DNA of 64,000 nt from Phycisphaerales bacterium (GTDB lineage: Bacteria; Planctomycetota; Phycisphaerae; Phycisphaerales; UBA1924). Below the pieces are notes generated by a model that had not been told where the DNA came from, ran no database searches, and saw only the letters and a program-made list of their open reading frames with translations. The stretch is from assembly GCA_020853975.1 (NCBI GenBank), contig JADYXW010000015.1, positions 124,001 to 188,000 of the forward strand. Reading direction: 5' to 3'. The position numbers were made by a program, and so were the translations under genes. Of this stretch, positions 1-7,161 are shown in pieces; within the stretch, counting starts at the first letter, position 1; every line of letters starts with the position of its first letter.

Positions 1-205
1 TGCGCTCGACTGGCGTCTGGACCTCGACGGGCATCACGGGCAGCTCCCGCGTGACCTCGAAGACCATGAGGCCGGCGATCTGGTAGAGGAGCGCGCGGAA
101 CGGCCGGTGGCTGGTCGCCCTGTCGCGGAGGTAGGTGAGCTTGTGCTGGATGAGGGGGTGATCGAAGACGACCACGTTGGGGAAGGTCTGGTGGGCGCGT
201 CCCAT
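1..205 (-). CDS. upp: Uracil phosphoribosyltransferase, N-terminal part (runs off the window)
   Basis: Reverse-strand reading frame, 68 codons long, beginning at the ATG at 205-203 and continuing past the left edge. The protein starts MGRAHQTFPNVVVFDHPLIQ and goes on with HKLTYLRDRAT and FRALLYQIAGLMVFEVTREL. This matches the N-terminus of uracil phosphoribosyltransferase, which has a 'v.v.dHPLv.hKLt.lRd..t....FR.l..eia.ll.yEat..L' pattern. The enzyme makes UMP from uracil and PRPP in pyrimidine salvage. The PRPP-binding site would lie outside the window. A yeast-type cytosine deaminase is divergent, 55 bp away, and would supply uracil. There is no Shine-Dalgarno sequence; a TATCCT element lies 6 nt upstream of the ATG, suggesting a leaderless mRNA. 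Confidence 0.85.
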   Translation of the reverse strand, partial: MGRAHQTFPNVVVFDHPLIQHKLTYLRDRATSHRPFRALLYQIAGLMVFEVTRELPVMPVEVQTPVER

Positions 206-211
206 GCGGGC

Positions 212-217
212 AGGATA
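212..217 (-). promoter_or_regulatory. Putative -10 element of upp (leaderless start)
   Basis: On the reverse strand TATCCT lies 6 nt before the upp ATG, with no ribosome binding site between. The same hexamer lies 5 nt before the aminotransferase start at 2660 in an almost identical context (CGCTATCCTGC). The spacing puts the expected transcription start at or next to the A of the ATG. Inferred from sequence only. Confidence 0.45.
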
Positions 218-260
218 GCGGGGGCCGTGCCTCGCGCGGGAGAGCGGCCAACAATCGCGC

Positions 261-725
261 ATGGACCAGGACCGGCTGGACGCACTGGCGCTCGAGGCGG
301 CGTACGAGCAGGCGCTCAAGTCTTCCCGCGAGGGGGGCATCCCCATCGGCTCGGCGCTCATGAACAGGCGGGGTGTGATCGTGGCGCTGGGCCACAACCT
401 GCGGGTGCAGAGCGGCGACCCCACGGCCCACGCCGAGACCGTGTGCATCCGCAACGCCGGGCGCAGGCGAGACTGGCACACCCTGACGCTCGCGAGCACG
501 CTCTCGCCCTGCGCGATGTGCACGGGCACGACCATCCTGCACCGAATTCCGCGGGTGGTGGTGGGGGAGAACCAGACCTTTGTCGGGCGAGAGGACTGGA
601 TGAGGCAGGAGGGCGTGGCGCTGCGGCTGATGAACGACCCGCTGTGCACCTCGCTGATGCAGCAGTTCGTTGCGGCCCATCCCGAGTTGTGGGACGAGGA
701 CGTGGGCGTGCCCGGGGCGGACTAA
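261..725 (+). CDS. Cytosine deaminase, yeast Fcy1-type (CMP/dCMP deaminase fold)
   Basis: 154 residues, the size of yeast Fcy1. Zinc ligands are visible: His57-Ala-Glu59 (general acid/base Glu59) and Pro83-Cys84-Ala-Met-Cys87. The order of conserved stretches follows Fcy1 rather than tRNA adenosine deaminase or guanine deaminase: EGGIPIGSALMN, LGHNLRVQ, TLSPCAMCTGTTILHRIPRV, VVGENQTF, and the C-terminal PELWDEDVG. Expected reaction: cytosine to uracil plus ammonia. Bacteria more often use the unrelated amidohydrolase CodA. The divergent upp would convert the uracil to UMP, which supports the assignment. The start ATG is preceded by AACAAT 5 nt upstream rather than a ribosome site. The stop overlaps the Hsp70 stop by 4 nt, convergently. 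A related nucleoside deaminase specificity cannot be excluded. Confidence 0.8.
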   Translation: MDQDRLDALALEAAYEQALKSSREGGIPIGSALMNRRGVIVALGHNLRVQSGDPTAHAETVCIRNAGRRRDWHTLTLASTLSPCAMCTGTTILHRIPRVVVGENQTFVGREDWMRQEGVALRLMNDPLCTSLMQQFVAAHPELWDEDVGVPGAD

Positions 726-2605
726 CCCGGGCGTGCGGTGCTGCCGCGGAGCGACGCGGCGATCGAGATCTCCTGCAGTCGGACACTGGCGCGGTCGAGG
801 GATTCCTTGGCCTGGTGCAGTTCGTCGGGAGCGACGCCCTTCCAGTCGGCGGTTGCGCGGGCGACCAGGCCCCGCAGCCGGGTCATGCAGGCGGAGAGCG
901 AGTCGCGCTCCGGCGGAGGGAGTTCGCCCGAGAAGCGGTCAAACCGCTCGCCGATCCACTTCAGGTCGAGGTTGCTGTTGGCGATGAGGTCCACGATGCG
1001 GTGGCGGGTCATGTCCTCGCGCGCGTGGGTGACGCTCTCCTGCTCGATCCGGTCGACCTCTTCGGGCGTCAGGCCGTGGTTGGGGATGACCTGCATGGAG
1101 GCGCGCCTGCCGCTGCGGCGTTCGAGCGCCGAGACGCCCAGCACGCCGTTGGCGTCGACAAGGAATGTGATTTCAAGCTGCGGGATGCCCGCGGGCATGG
1201 GGGGCAGCCCCCGCAGGTGGAACTCGCCGAGCCTGCGGCAGTCTGCGGCCATCTCACGCTCGCCCTGAAAGACCGTGAGGCGGAACGCGGTCTGGTTGTC
1301 GACGCTGGTGGAGAACATCTCGGTCGCCCGGGCCGGCACGGGCGTGTTGCGCATGATGACCTTGGCGACGGCGCCGCCCACGGTCTCGACGCCCAGCGAG
1401 AGCGGGATGACGTCCAGCAGCAGCGTGCCGCGGCGGTCGCCCGAGAGCACGGCGGCCTGCACCGAGGCGCCCAGCGCGACGACCTGGTCGGGGTCGAGCG
1501 CGGTGTAAGGCTCGAGGTTGAAGCACTCGCCGACACGACGGCGCACCAGCGGGATGCGCGTGCTGCCCCCGACCAGCACCGCCGCGTCGAGGGGCTTGCC
1601 GGCCAGCTCGGTCTCCGCGGAGGCGAGCGCGATGCGGCAGCGATCGATCGTGCGGTCCACCAGCGGCGTGATCAGCGACTCGAACTCCGCCCGCGTGAGC
1701 GTGCGCTCGTACACACCCGCGGGCCCAAGGTCGATGCGCACGGGCGCGGTCTCGTGCTCGGACAGCCGGATCTTCACCTGCTCCGCGAGCGAGATCAGTC
1801 CCTGGGTGGACTCGGGCGCGGGCGCCGCTCCGGTGCGGGCCAGTATCTCCCGGCGGAAGAGGTCCGCGACCAGGTGGTCCGCGTCGTCGCCCCCGAGTCG
1901 CGTATCGCCCCCGACAGCGAGCACCTGGAAGAAGAACGGGTCTTCTCCCTCGGCGGGGGTGAGGCGGAGGATGGAGATGTCGAAGGTCCCGCCCCCGAGG
2001 TCGTAGACCGCGACGTGCCGGGGAGTGCGATCGGCGCTCGACAGTCCGAGCCCGTATGCGAGCGCCGCCGCGGTCGGCTCCGGCACGAGGCGCACCGCTT
2101 CGAGGCCGGCCAGTCGGGCCGCGGTGCGCGTCGCCTGACGCTGCGCGTCGTCGAAGTACGCGGGCACGGTGATGACCGCCTTGCGGACCTCTCGGCCCAG
2201 GTGGCTCTCCGCGAGCAGCTTGAGGTGGCGCAAGACGGCCGCGGAGACTTCCTCCGGGCTCAGAACGAGGTCCGCGGCGCCCGGATCGCCGGGGAGGCGC
2301 ACGCGGCACGTGCCCCGGGGGCCCGCTTCGACGGCGTAGGAGAGAAAGGGCAGGTCGGCGCCAACTTCGGCGAGCGAGCGGCCCATGAGGCGTTTGACGG
2401 AGAGCACCGTGTGCCGGGGGTGGGCGGTCGCGTCGCGCCGGGCGTCGGCGCCCACCACTGTCGTGCCCTGCGCGTAGCGCACCGCGCTGGGGACCAGCGG
2501 GCTCCCGGAGCGGTCGGGGATGGTGCGCGGCCCCTGCGCGTCGCAGATGGCGACGAGGCTGTTGGTCGTGCCCAGATCGATGCCGATGATCGGTTCGTGG
2601 CTCAC
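722..2605 (-). CDS. Hsp70-family chaperone (DnaK/HscA-like)
   Basis: 627 residues. The nucleotide-binding domain shows phosphate loop 1 (GIDLGTTNSLVAI, residues 7-19), the EPTAAALAYG segment, phosphate loop 2 (YDLGGGTFDISIL) and the adenosine loop (VLVGGSTRIPLVRRRV). A beta-sandwich substrate domain follows (IPLSLGVETVGGAVAKVI, then NQTAFRLTVFQGERE). The helical lid is short and there is no EEVD-like tail, so the length is nearer HscA than DnaK. It is probably a second Hsp70 rather than the main DnaK: no dnaJ, grpE or iron-sulfur genes are adjacent. The start is a GTG at 2605; TACCCT lies 7 nt upstream and no ribosome site is seen. The role is ATP-driven binding and release of unfolded or specific client proteins in the cytosol. 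Confidence 0.88.
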   Translation of the reverse strand: MSHEPIIGIDLGTTNSLVAICDAQGPRTIPDRSGSPLVPSAVRYAQGTTVVGADARRDATAHPRHTVLSVKRLMGRSLAEVGADLPFLSYAVEAGPRGTCRVRLPGDPGAADLVLSPEEVSAAVLRHLKLLAESHLGREVRKAVITVPAYFDDAQRQATRTAARLAGLEAVRLVPEPTAAALAYGLGLSSADRTPRHVAVYDLGGGTFDISILRLTPAEGEDPFFFQVLAVGGDTRLGGDDADHLVADLFRREILARTGAAPAPESTQGLISLAEQVKIRLSEHETAPVRIDLGPAGVYERTLTRAEFESLITPLVDRTIDRCRIALASAETELAGKPLDAAVLVGGSTRIPLVRRRVGECFNLEPYTALDPDQVVALGASVQAAVLSGDRRGTLLLDVIPLSLGVETVGGAVAKVIMRNTPVPARATEMFSTSVDNQTAFRLTVFQGEREMAADCRRLGEFHLRGLPPMPAGIPQLEITFLVDANGVLGVSALERRSGRRASMQVIPNHGLTPEEVDRIEQESVTHAREDMTRHRIVDLIANSNLDLKWIGERFDRFSGELPPPERDSLSACMTRLRGLVARATADWKGVAPDELHQAKESLDRASVRLQEISIAASLRGSTARPG

Positions 2606-2648
2606 GCCGGGGAGGGTAGCGCCGGGGCAGGGCCCGACCGCTCCGCGC

Positions 2649-2654
2649 TATCCT
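2649..2654 (+). promoter_or_regulatory. Putative -10 element (TATCCT) of the aminotransferase gene
   Basis: TATCCT followed by 5 nt and then the ATG at 2660, within only 54 bp between two divergent starts. No ribosome binding site is present. The context CGCTATCCTGC is shared with the upp start. It suggests transcription begins at the start codon. Confidence 0.45.
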
Positions 2655-2659
2655 GCGGC

Positions 2660-3619
2660 ATGGTGAGCGTGTACTTGAATGGCGCGATGGTTTCGGCGGC
2701 GGACGCGAGGGTTTCGGCGTTTGACGCGGCGCTGCAGCACGGCGTAGGGCTCTTTGAGACCATGCTCGCGGTGCGCGAGGCCGCGGGGCCCGCGCGGGTG
2801 CTGCACCTGCACGAGCACCTGGCGAGGTTGCGTGGTTCCGCGCTCGGGCTCGGGCTGGCGCAGACGCTGCACCTGGGCCCGCTGGGGGAGGCGGTGCAGC
2901 GGACCGTGGCGCACGCGGCGGGCCAGTCACCCGACCAGAAGCGCTGGCGCGTGAGGCTGACGCTCACGGGCGGGGATCTCAATCTGCTGGCGAGGCCGGG
3001 CGGTGCGCACCAGCCGACCCTGCTCATCGTGGCGCAGCCCGCGACGGAGTATCCGGCGGCGATGTTCGAGCGCGGGGCGCTCGTGCTGCTCGCCGACCTG
3101 CGCGTAAGCCCGCTGGACCCGATGCAGGGGCACAAGACCCCGGCGTACTGGGGCAGGCTGCGCGAGCTGCAGGCGGCGGCGGCGAAGAAGGCCGACGAGG
3201 CGCTCGTGTTCTCGATCACGAACCATCTTTGCGGCGGGTGCGTGAGCAACGCCTTCGTAGTGAAGGATGGCGTGCTGATGACCCCCATCGCGAGGGGCGA
3301 AGAGGAGGAGGTGGCGGCGGGCGACGACGGTCCGACGGATGCGCCGCTGCCACGCGGGCCCGCGGGCGCGGTGCTGCCCAGCCCCGTGCTGCCCGGGGTT
3401 GTCAGGCGGTGGGTGCTGGACTGGGCGCTGTCGGAGGGTGTTCCCTGCCGACGAAGGATGCTGACTCTTGACGACCTGCTGGCCGCGGACGAGGTGTTCC
3501 TGACGAACTCATCGTGGGGGGTGCTGCCCGTGGCCGGGCTTGAGGCGCACCGAGTGGGGCAGGGCGTCGGGGAGGTCGGACGGTCGCTTGTGGAGGCGTG
3601 GGGTGAGCTGGCGACGTAG
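2660..3619 (+). CDS. PLP-dependent class IV aminotransferase (PabC/IlvE/Dat family)
   Basis: 319 residues from the ATG at 2660; the frame is open far upstream, but that part is antisense to the Hsp70 gene. Family landmarks are the N-terminal VYLNGAMV, AFDAALQHGVGLFETM, the Schiff-base lysine in GHKTPAYW (Lys159), and the C-terminal ADEVFLTNSSWGVLPV with its cofactor-binding Glu and the Ser/Gly loop. It could be aminodeoxychorismate lyase (folate), a branched-chain or a D-amino-acid aminotransferase; the sequence alone does not decide. An acidic and Pro/Ala/Gly-rich insertion of about 25-30 residues near residues 214-241 (ARGEEEEVAAGDD and following) separates the strand after the active site from LPGVVRRWVLDWA. 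It looks like a surface loop. Confidence 0.8.
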   Translation: MVSVYLNGAMVSAADARVSAFDAALQHGVGLFETMLAVREAAGPARVLHLHEHLARLRGSALGLGLAQTLHLGPLGEAVQRTVAHAAGQSPDQKRWRVRLTLTGGDLNLLARPGGAHQPTLLIVAQPATEYPAAMFERGALVLLADLRVSPLDPMQGHKTPAYWGRLRELQAAAAKKADEALVFSITNHLCGGCVSNAFVVKDGVLMTPIARGEEEEVAAGDDGPTDAPLPRGPAGAVLPSPVLPGVVRRWVLDWALSEGVPCRRRMLTLDDLLAADEVFLTNSSWGVLPVAGLEAHRVGQGVGEVGRSLVEAWGELAT

Positions 3620-3624
3620 CCGGA

Positions 3625-4761
3625 TCAGGTGGAGCCGACGAGGGCTGCGTTGGTTGGGAACCGCTTGAGGGCGGCGAGGAGCTGCTCGACCTGCTGGTGA
3701 GGGTGCATCTCGAGGAGGCGCCGTCGCAGGGCGGACATGGTCTTGAGCTCGGGCTCGGAGAGGAGCAGGTCCTCTTTTCGGGTGCCGGAGGCGGCGAGGT
3801 TGATGGCGGGGAAGAGCCGGCGTTCGCTGATCTTGCGGTCGAGGATCAGCTCCATGTTGCCGCTGCCCTTGAACTCCTCGAAGATGACCTGGTCGGCCTG
3901 GCTGCCGGTGTCGACGAGGCAGCTTGCGATGATGGTGAGGCTGCCGGACTCCTGGGTGTTTCGCGCGCTGCCGAAGAGCTGGCGGGGCACCTCCAGGGCC
4001 TTGTTGTCCAGACCGCCGCTGAGCGTGCGGCCGCCCGTGGCGTGGCGGCGGCTCTGGTTGAAGGCCCGCCCGAGTCTCGTGAGGGAGTCGAGCAGCACGA
4101 CGATGTGCTTGCCGGCCTCGACCATGCGCTTGCAGCGATCGATGGTGCTGATGGCAAGCTCGACGTGGCGGTCGACGGTGTGGTCGTTGCTGGAGGCGAT
4201 GACCCGCACGCGCGAGGGCGTCGGGGGCGCCGGGGCCGGCTCGTCCCCGCCCTCGCGAAAGGCGGCCTCGCCCCGGGCGAGCATCTCACGCCCCATCGCG
4301 TCGCTCCGCACGCTGACGAACGTGCGACGGAAGTCGGTGACCTCCTCCGGTCGCTCGTCGATGAGCAGCACGACGACCTCGATGTCCGCGTGGTTACGGA
4401 GCACGGCGGAGGCGATGTCCTTGAGAAGCGTGGTCTTGCCGGCCTTGGGGGGAGAGACGATGAGGCCGCGCTGGCCTCGCCCGATGGGGCAGAAGAGGTC
4501 GATGAGGCGGCAGGACGACGGGCAGCCGGGGTACTCGAGCGTGAGGCGTGGCTGGGGGTCGATGGACGTGAGCTCTTCGAAGCGGCGGGCGCCCGGGGGG
4601 AGCGTCAGTGGCTTGCCGTCAACGTCGAGAATCGCGCCCGGCTGCTGGGGGCGGTTCTGCGTGACTGTGGGGGCGTGCTGGGCGTGGGGTCCGCCGCCAC
4701 CACCTCCCCGGCGCCTGCGTCGACGGCGTCTCCCGCCGTCACCATGTCCGAAGTTGTGCAC
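3625..4761 (-). CDS. rho: Transcription termination factor Rho, variant lacking the N-terminal RNA-binding domain
   Basis: 378 residues against about 419 in E. coli. The ATPase core is complete: Walker A SPPKAGKTT (103-111), LIDERPEEVTD, Walker B VVLLDSLTRLGRAFN, the Q-loop segment LSGGLDNKAL, the R-loop region EEFKGSGNMEL and the arginine-finger region. Two things are odd. The N-terminal helical plus OB-fold primary RNA-binding module is missing, replaced by an Arg8 run, a glycine run and a short linker. A 35-40 residue insertion (about 147-185) follows RPEEVTDF, before the segment matching ASTFDEPASRH, which here reads ASSNDHTVDRH. The GTG start at 4761 is fixed by an in-frame TGA immediately upstream. 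It may be a paralogue of a full-length Rho elsewhere. It unwinds or translocates on RNA to release RNA polymerase. Confidence 0.9.
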   Translation of the reverse strand: MHNFGHGDGGRRRRRRRRGGGGGGPHAQHAPTVTQNRPQQPGAILDVDGKPLTLPPGARRFEELTSIDPQPRLTLEYPGCPSSCRLIDLFCPIGRGQRGLIVSPPKAGKTTLLKDIASAVLRNHADIEVVVLLIDERPEEVTDFRRTFVSVRSDAMGREMLARGEAAFREGGDEPAPAPPTPSRVRVIASSNDHTVDRHVELAISTIDRCKRMVEAGKHIVVLLDSLTRLGRAFNQSRRHATGGRTLSGGLDNKALEVPRQLFGSARNTQESGSLTIIASCLVDTGSQADQVIFEEFKGSGNMELILDRKISERRLFPAINLAASGTRKEDLLLSEPELKTMSALRRRLLEMHPHQQVEQLLAALKRFPTNAALVGST

Positions 4762-4850
4762 TCACGAACTCCCGCGGGATCGATGCGTAGGACGCATGCG
4801 CCGGAGGCGAGGCGCCATCCGGACGACACTTTGAACCGGTTCACTCGCCG

Positions 4851-4867
4851 GGCCTGATGGTCAGGCC
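4851..4867. promoter_or_regulatory. Hairpin in the rho leader
   Basis: GGCCTGA-TGG-TCAGGCC is a perfect 7-bp stem with a 3-nt loop. If the promoter at 4961-4989 is real, this hairpin lies inside the roughly 190-nt 5' leader of rho. Rho genes in other bacteria are often autoregulated by premature termination in their leader, so a regulatory role is plausible. There is no U-tract, so it is not a classic intrinsic terminator. Confidence 0.35.
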
Positions 4868-4960
4868 GGGGCCGGCCTCGAGGGGCTGGCCGAGAATGGA
4901 CCCTTACGGCGCGACCCGGGCCCGAACAAAGAAGCGGCCCAATCGCGACCTTCTGCTCGT

Positions 4961-4989
4961 ATGAGAACGAGAATGGGACGATAAGTCAA
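4961..4989 (-). promoter_or_regulatory. Putative sigma-70-type promoter of rho
   Basis: Reverse strand: TTGACT (-35, at 4989-4984), a 17-bp spacer, then TCTCAT (-10, at 4966-4961; 4 of 6 matches). The same -35 hexamer with the same spacer length occurs upstream of nrfH. The expected start near 4954 gives a leader of about 190 nt. Confidence 0.4.
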
Positions 4990-5002
4990 GCGACGGGGGA
5001 AG

Positions 5003-5020
5003 TTGGCACTTAGAATGCCA
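5003..5020 (+). promoter_or_regulatory. Putative ptsI promoter: sigma-54-like -24/-12, overlapping a TAGAAT -10
   Basis: TTGGCAC followed by GC, with exactly 10 nt between the GG and the GC, which is the invariant spacing of sigma-54 promoters. The -24 half is perfect; the -12 half is weak (ATGC). The same stretch contains TAGAAT (5011-5016), a good sigma-70 -10, but no convincing -35 was seen. TGGCA/TGCCA is also a 5-bp inverted repeat. Which reading is correct cannot be decided here. Confidence 0.35.
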
Positions 5021-5085
5021 TGACGAGTCCCCGCCCGCCGTAGGGCCGGGCACGCGTCTTTCTCCCTCTCTATCGCCGTGGGTCC

Positions 5086-6855
5086 GTGGTATTTAACACG
5101 CTTCACATCAAGGGTTTGCCGGTTTCTCCGGGCATTGTTATCGGGCGGGTACTCGTGGTGGACGACGACCTGCGCCGGGTTTCTCGCAGGCAGGTATCCG
5201 AGAGCGGCGTGGCGGGGGAACTCTCCCGTCTGGAGGGGGCCGCCAAGGCATCGATCGCCGAGATCCGGCAGGTGTACGAGCAGGCCGAGCGTCAGATGGG
5301 CGCGGAGGCCGCGAAGATCTTCCTGTTCCACATCGGCATGCTCTCCGACCCGGCGTTCATGGCGCAGGTGCGGGCGATGATCGAGCAGGAGCGGGTGACC
5401 GCGGACTACGCGGTGTCGCACGTGCTGGCAGCGTTGGCGGACCGGTTCCGGGCAACGGGGGACTCGGTCTTCGCGACGAAGGTGAATGACATCGAGGACC
5501 TGGGCGAGCGGATGCTCAAGCACCTGGTTGGCGTGCGGGCCAGCCGCATCGCGGAGGCGGACGAGGGGACAATCGTGCTGGCGCGGGACCTCACACCCTC
5601 GCAGACCGCGCTCTTTGACCGCACGCGGATCCTGGGGTTCGCGACGGACCTGGGCGGGCAGACGAGCCACACAGCGATCATCGCCAAGGCGTTGGACATT
5701 CCCGCGGTGGTGGGGTGTAAGACGCTGCTGAAGCACGCGAAGGACGGGATGCGCGTGATCCTGGACGGCGACAAGGGCGCCGTGATCCTCGACCCGGACG
5801 ACGAGCAGGTCACCGAGTACACGAGGTACATCGAGCAGGCGAGGATGTTCCGGGTCTCGGCGGATGAGATCGCGAGCCTGGAGCCCGTCACAAGCGACGG
5901 GCACCACATCACGGTCCTGGGCAACATCGAGCTGCCGGAGGAAGTGACGAAGGTCCTCAGGCAGGGGGGCGAGGGCGTCGGGCTGTACCGGACCGAGTAC
6001 CTGTACCTGACCGGGACGACCGAGCCCACCGAGGGCGATCACTTCCGGGCGTACGCACGGTGCGTGGAGTTGAGCGGCGGGCGGGAGCTGGTGATCCGGA
6101 CGATGGACCTGGGCGCGGACAAGTACACGCAGGCGCAGGAGGAGATCCCCGAGCGGAATCCCTTCCTGGGCTGCCGCAGCATCCGCTATTGCCTGAAGAA
6201 CACGGCGATGTTCCGGAGGCAGATCCGGGCGATCCTGCGGGCGAGCGCGGACGGACCGATCAAGATCATGTTCCCGCTGGTGACGACTCTCTCCGAGCTG
6301 CGTCAGGCGAAGTTCCTGGTGCGGGAGGTGATGGAGGATCTGGAGGAAGAGGGCATCGCCTTCGACGCGGGGATCAAGATGGGGATGATGGTGGAGGTGC
6401 CGGCGGCGGCGATCCAGGCGGAGGCGTTCGCGCGGGAGGCGGATTTCTTCTCGATCGGCACCAACGACCTGGTGCAGTACACGCTGGCGGTGGACCGGAC
6501 CAACGAGCGGGTGGCGTCGCTGTACACGCCCGCGCACCCGGCGGTGATCCGGCTGATCCGGGATGTCAGCCGCACGGCGCGGCGGCACAACGTGCCGCTG
6601 TCGTGCTGCGGGGAGTCGGCGGCGGACCTTGAGTTTGCGATGCTGCTGATCGGGCTCGGGGTGCGTACACTTTCCGCGTCGGCGGGGGCTCTGCCCAATC
6701 TCAAACGCTTCATCCGGAGTGTGAGTGTCGATCAATGCGAACGCGTGGCGCGACAGGCGCTGGCGCTCGATTCCGATGACCAGGTCGCGCGATTGCTCCG
6801 CGACCGGGCTCGAACGTTTGTACCCCAGGCCTTTGACGGACGTTCCGTCGACTGA
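5086..6855 (+). CDS. ptsI: Phosphoenolpyruvate-protein phosphotransferase (PTS enzyme I)
   Basis: 589 residues, normal for enzyme I, with no N-terminal GAF domain, so it is not PtsP. The N-terminal half carries the swivelling phosphohistidine loop GGQTSHTAIIAKALDIPAVVG, with the phospho-accepting His195. The C-terminal PEP-binding barrel shows GVGLYRTEYLYL, MGMMVEVPAAA, FSIGTNDLVQYTLAVDR, the YTPAHPAVIRLI segment and the catalytic-acid cysteine in SCCGESA. It transfers phosphate from PEP to HPr or an NPr-like carrier. No HPr, EIIA or HPr kinase gene is adjacent; the next gene is rne. The start is a GTG at 5086, giving MVFNTLHIKGLPVSPGIVIG, the usual start of the family; no strong ribosome site is present. 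Confidence 0.92.
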   Translation: MVFNTLHIKGLPVSPGIVIGRVLVVDDDLRRVSRRQVSESGVAGELSRLEGAAKASIAEIRQVYEQAERQMGAEAAKIFLFHIGMLSDPAFMAQVRAMIEQERVTADYAVSHVLAALADRFRATGDSVFATKVNDIEDLGERMLKHLVGVRASRIAEADEGTIVLARDLTPSQTALFDRTRILGFATDLGGQTSHTAIIAKALDIPAVVGCKTLLKHAKDGMRVILDGDKGAVILDPDDEQVTEYTRYIEQARMFRVSADEIASLEPVTSDGHHITVLGNIELPEEVTKVLRQGGEGVGLYRTEYLYLTGTTEPTEGDHFRAYARCVELSGGRELVIRTMDLGADKYTQAQEEIPERNPFLGCRSIRYCLKNTAMFRRQIRAILRASADGPIKIMFPLVTTLSELRQAKFLVREVMEDLEEEGIAFDAGIKMGMMVEVPAAAIQAEAFAREADFFSIGTNDLVQYTLAVDRTNERVASLYTPAHPAVIRLIRDVSRTARRHNVPLSCCGESAADLEFAMLLIGLGVRTLSASAGALPNLKRFIRSVSVDQCERVARQALALDSDDQVARLLRDRARTFVPQAFDGRSVD

Positions 6856-7161
6856 CCGGGGGTGAGTGGAACATCGGCCTGCTGCGCGGTATCGCGTCGG
6901 GCCGGACAAGCCAGCCGCTTCTCCCCGGGCGCACCGCGCGCGGGTGATCGGAAGCGGGGTCGCCCGCCCCGTGTGCAGCGCTGATGGCGCCCGCGGGGCA
7001 GAGGCGACGGACCCGGCGCCAGCCCCCAGGGGCGCGCCGGGTGCGGGAGGGCCGAAGAGGGCCCCCGGTCTGAAGCTTGTTCGCGCACGCGAGCCCTCGG
7101 GCATGGCCGATCCCGGCGAAGAACGCCGGGTGTGCGCGGTCTTTTCGCGCGGAAAGCAGTC
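6856..7161. other. 306-bp gap upstream of rne with a probable structured leader
   Basis: No supported gene; an open frame at 6866-7180 has no recognisable product. A perfect hairpin, CCCGGCG-AAGAA-CGCCGGG, lies at 7112-7130. A second weak stem (GCGCG/CGCGC around a T-rich loop) follows immediately and ends next to the ribosome site. RNase E genes in other bacteria are autoregulated through structured 5' leaders, so this is a candidate for the same. Confidence 0.4.

Larger units (their letters stand above)
4762..5085. other. 324-bp divergent intergenic region between rho and ptsI
   Basis: No gene seen. It holds the probable promoters of both genes, a long rho 5' leader with a perfect hairpin near the rho side, and small inverted repeats: CTCGT/ACGAG at 4956-4971 and TGGCA/TGCCA at 5004-5020. 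It is visibly more AT-rich at 4920-5020 than its flanks, as expected of a promoter zone. Confidence 0.6.

Noticed and set aside
107-2659. Long forward open frame joined to the aminotransferase gene
   Set aside because: It is the antisense of the Hsp70 gene; the protein match starts only at the ATG at 2660. GC-rich DNA leaves such frames open.
4851-4867. Hairpin as an intrinsic terminator
   Set aside because: No T-run follows on either strand, and it lies upstream of rho rather than after a gene.
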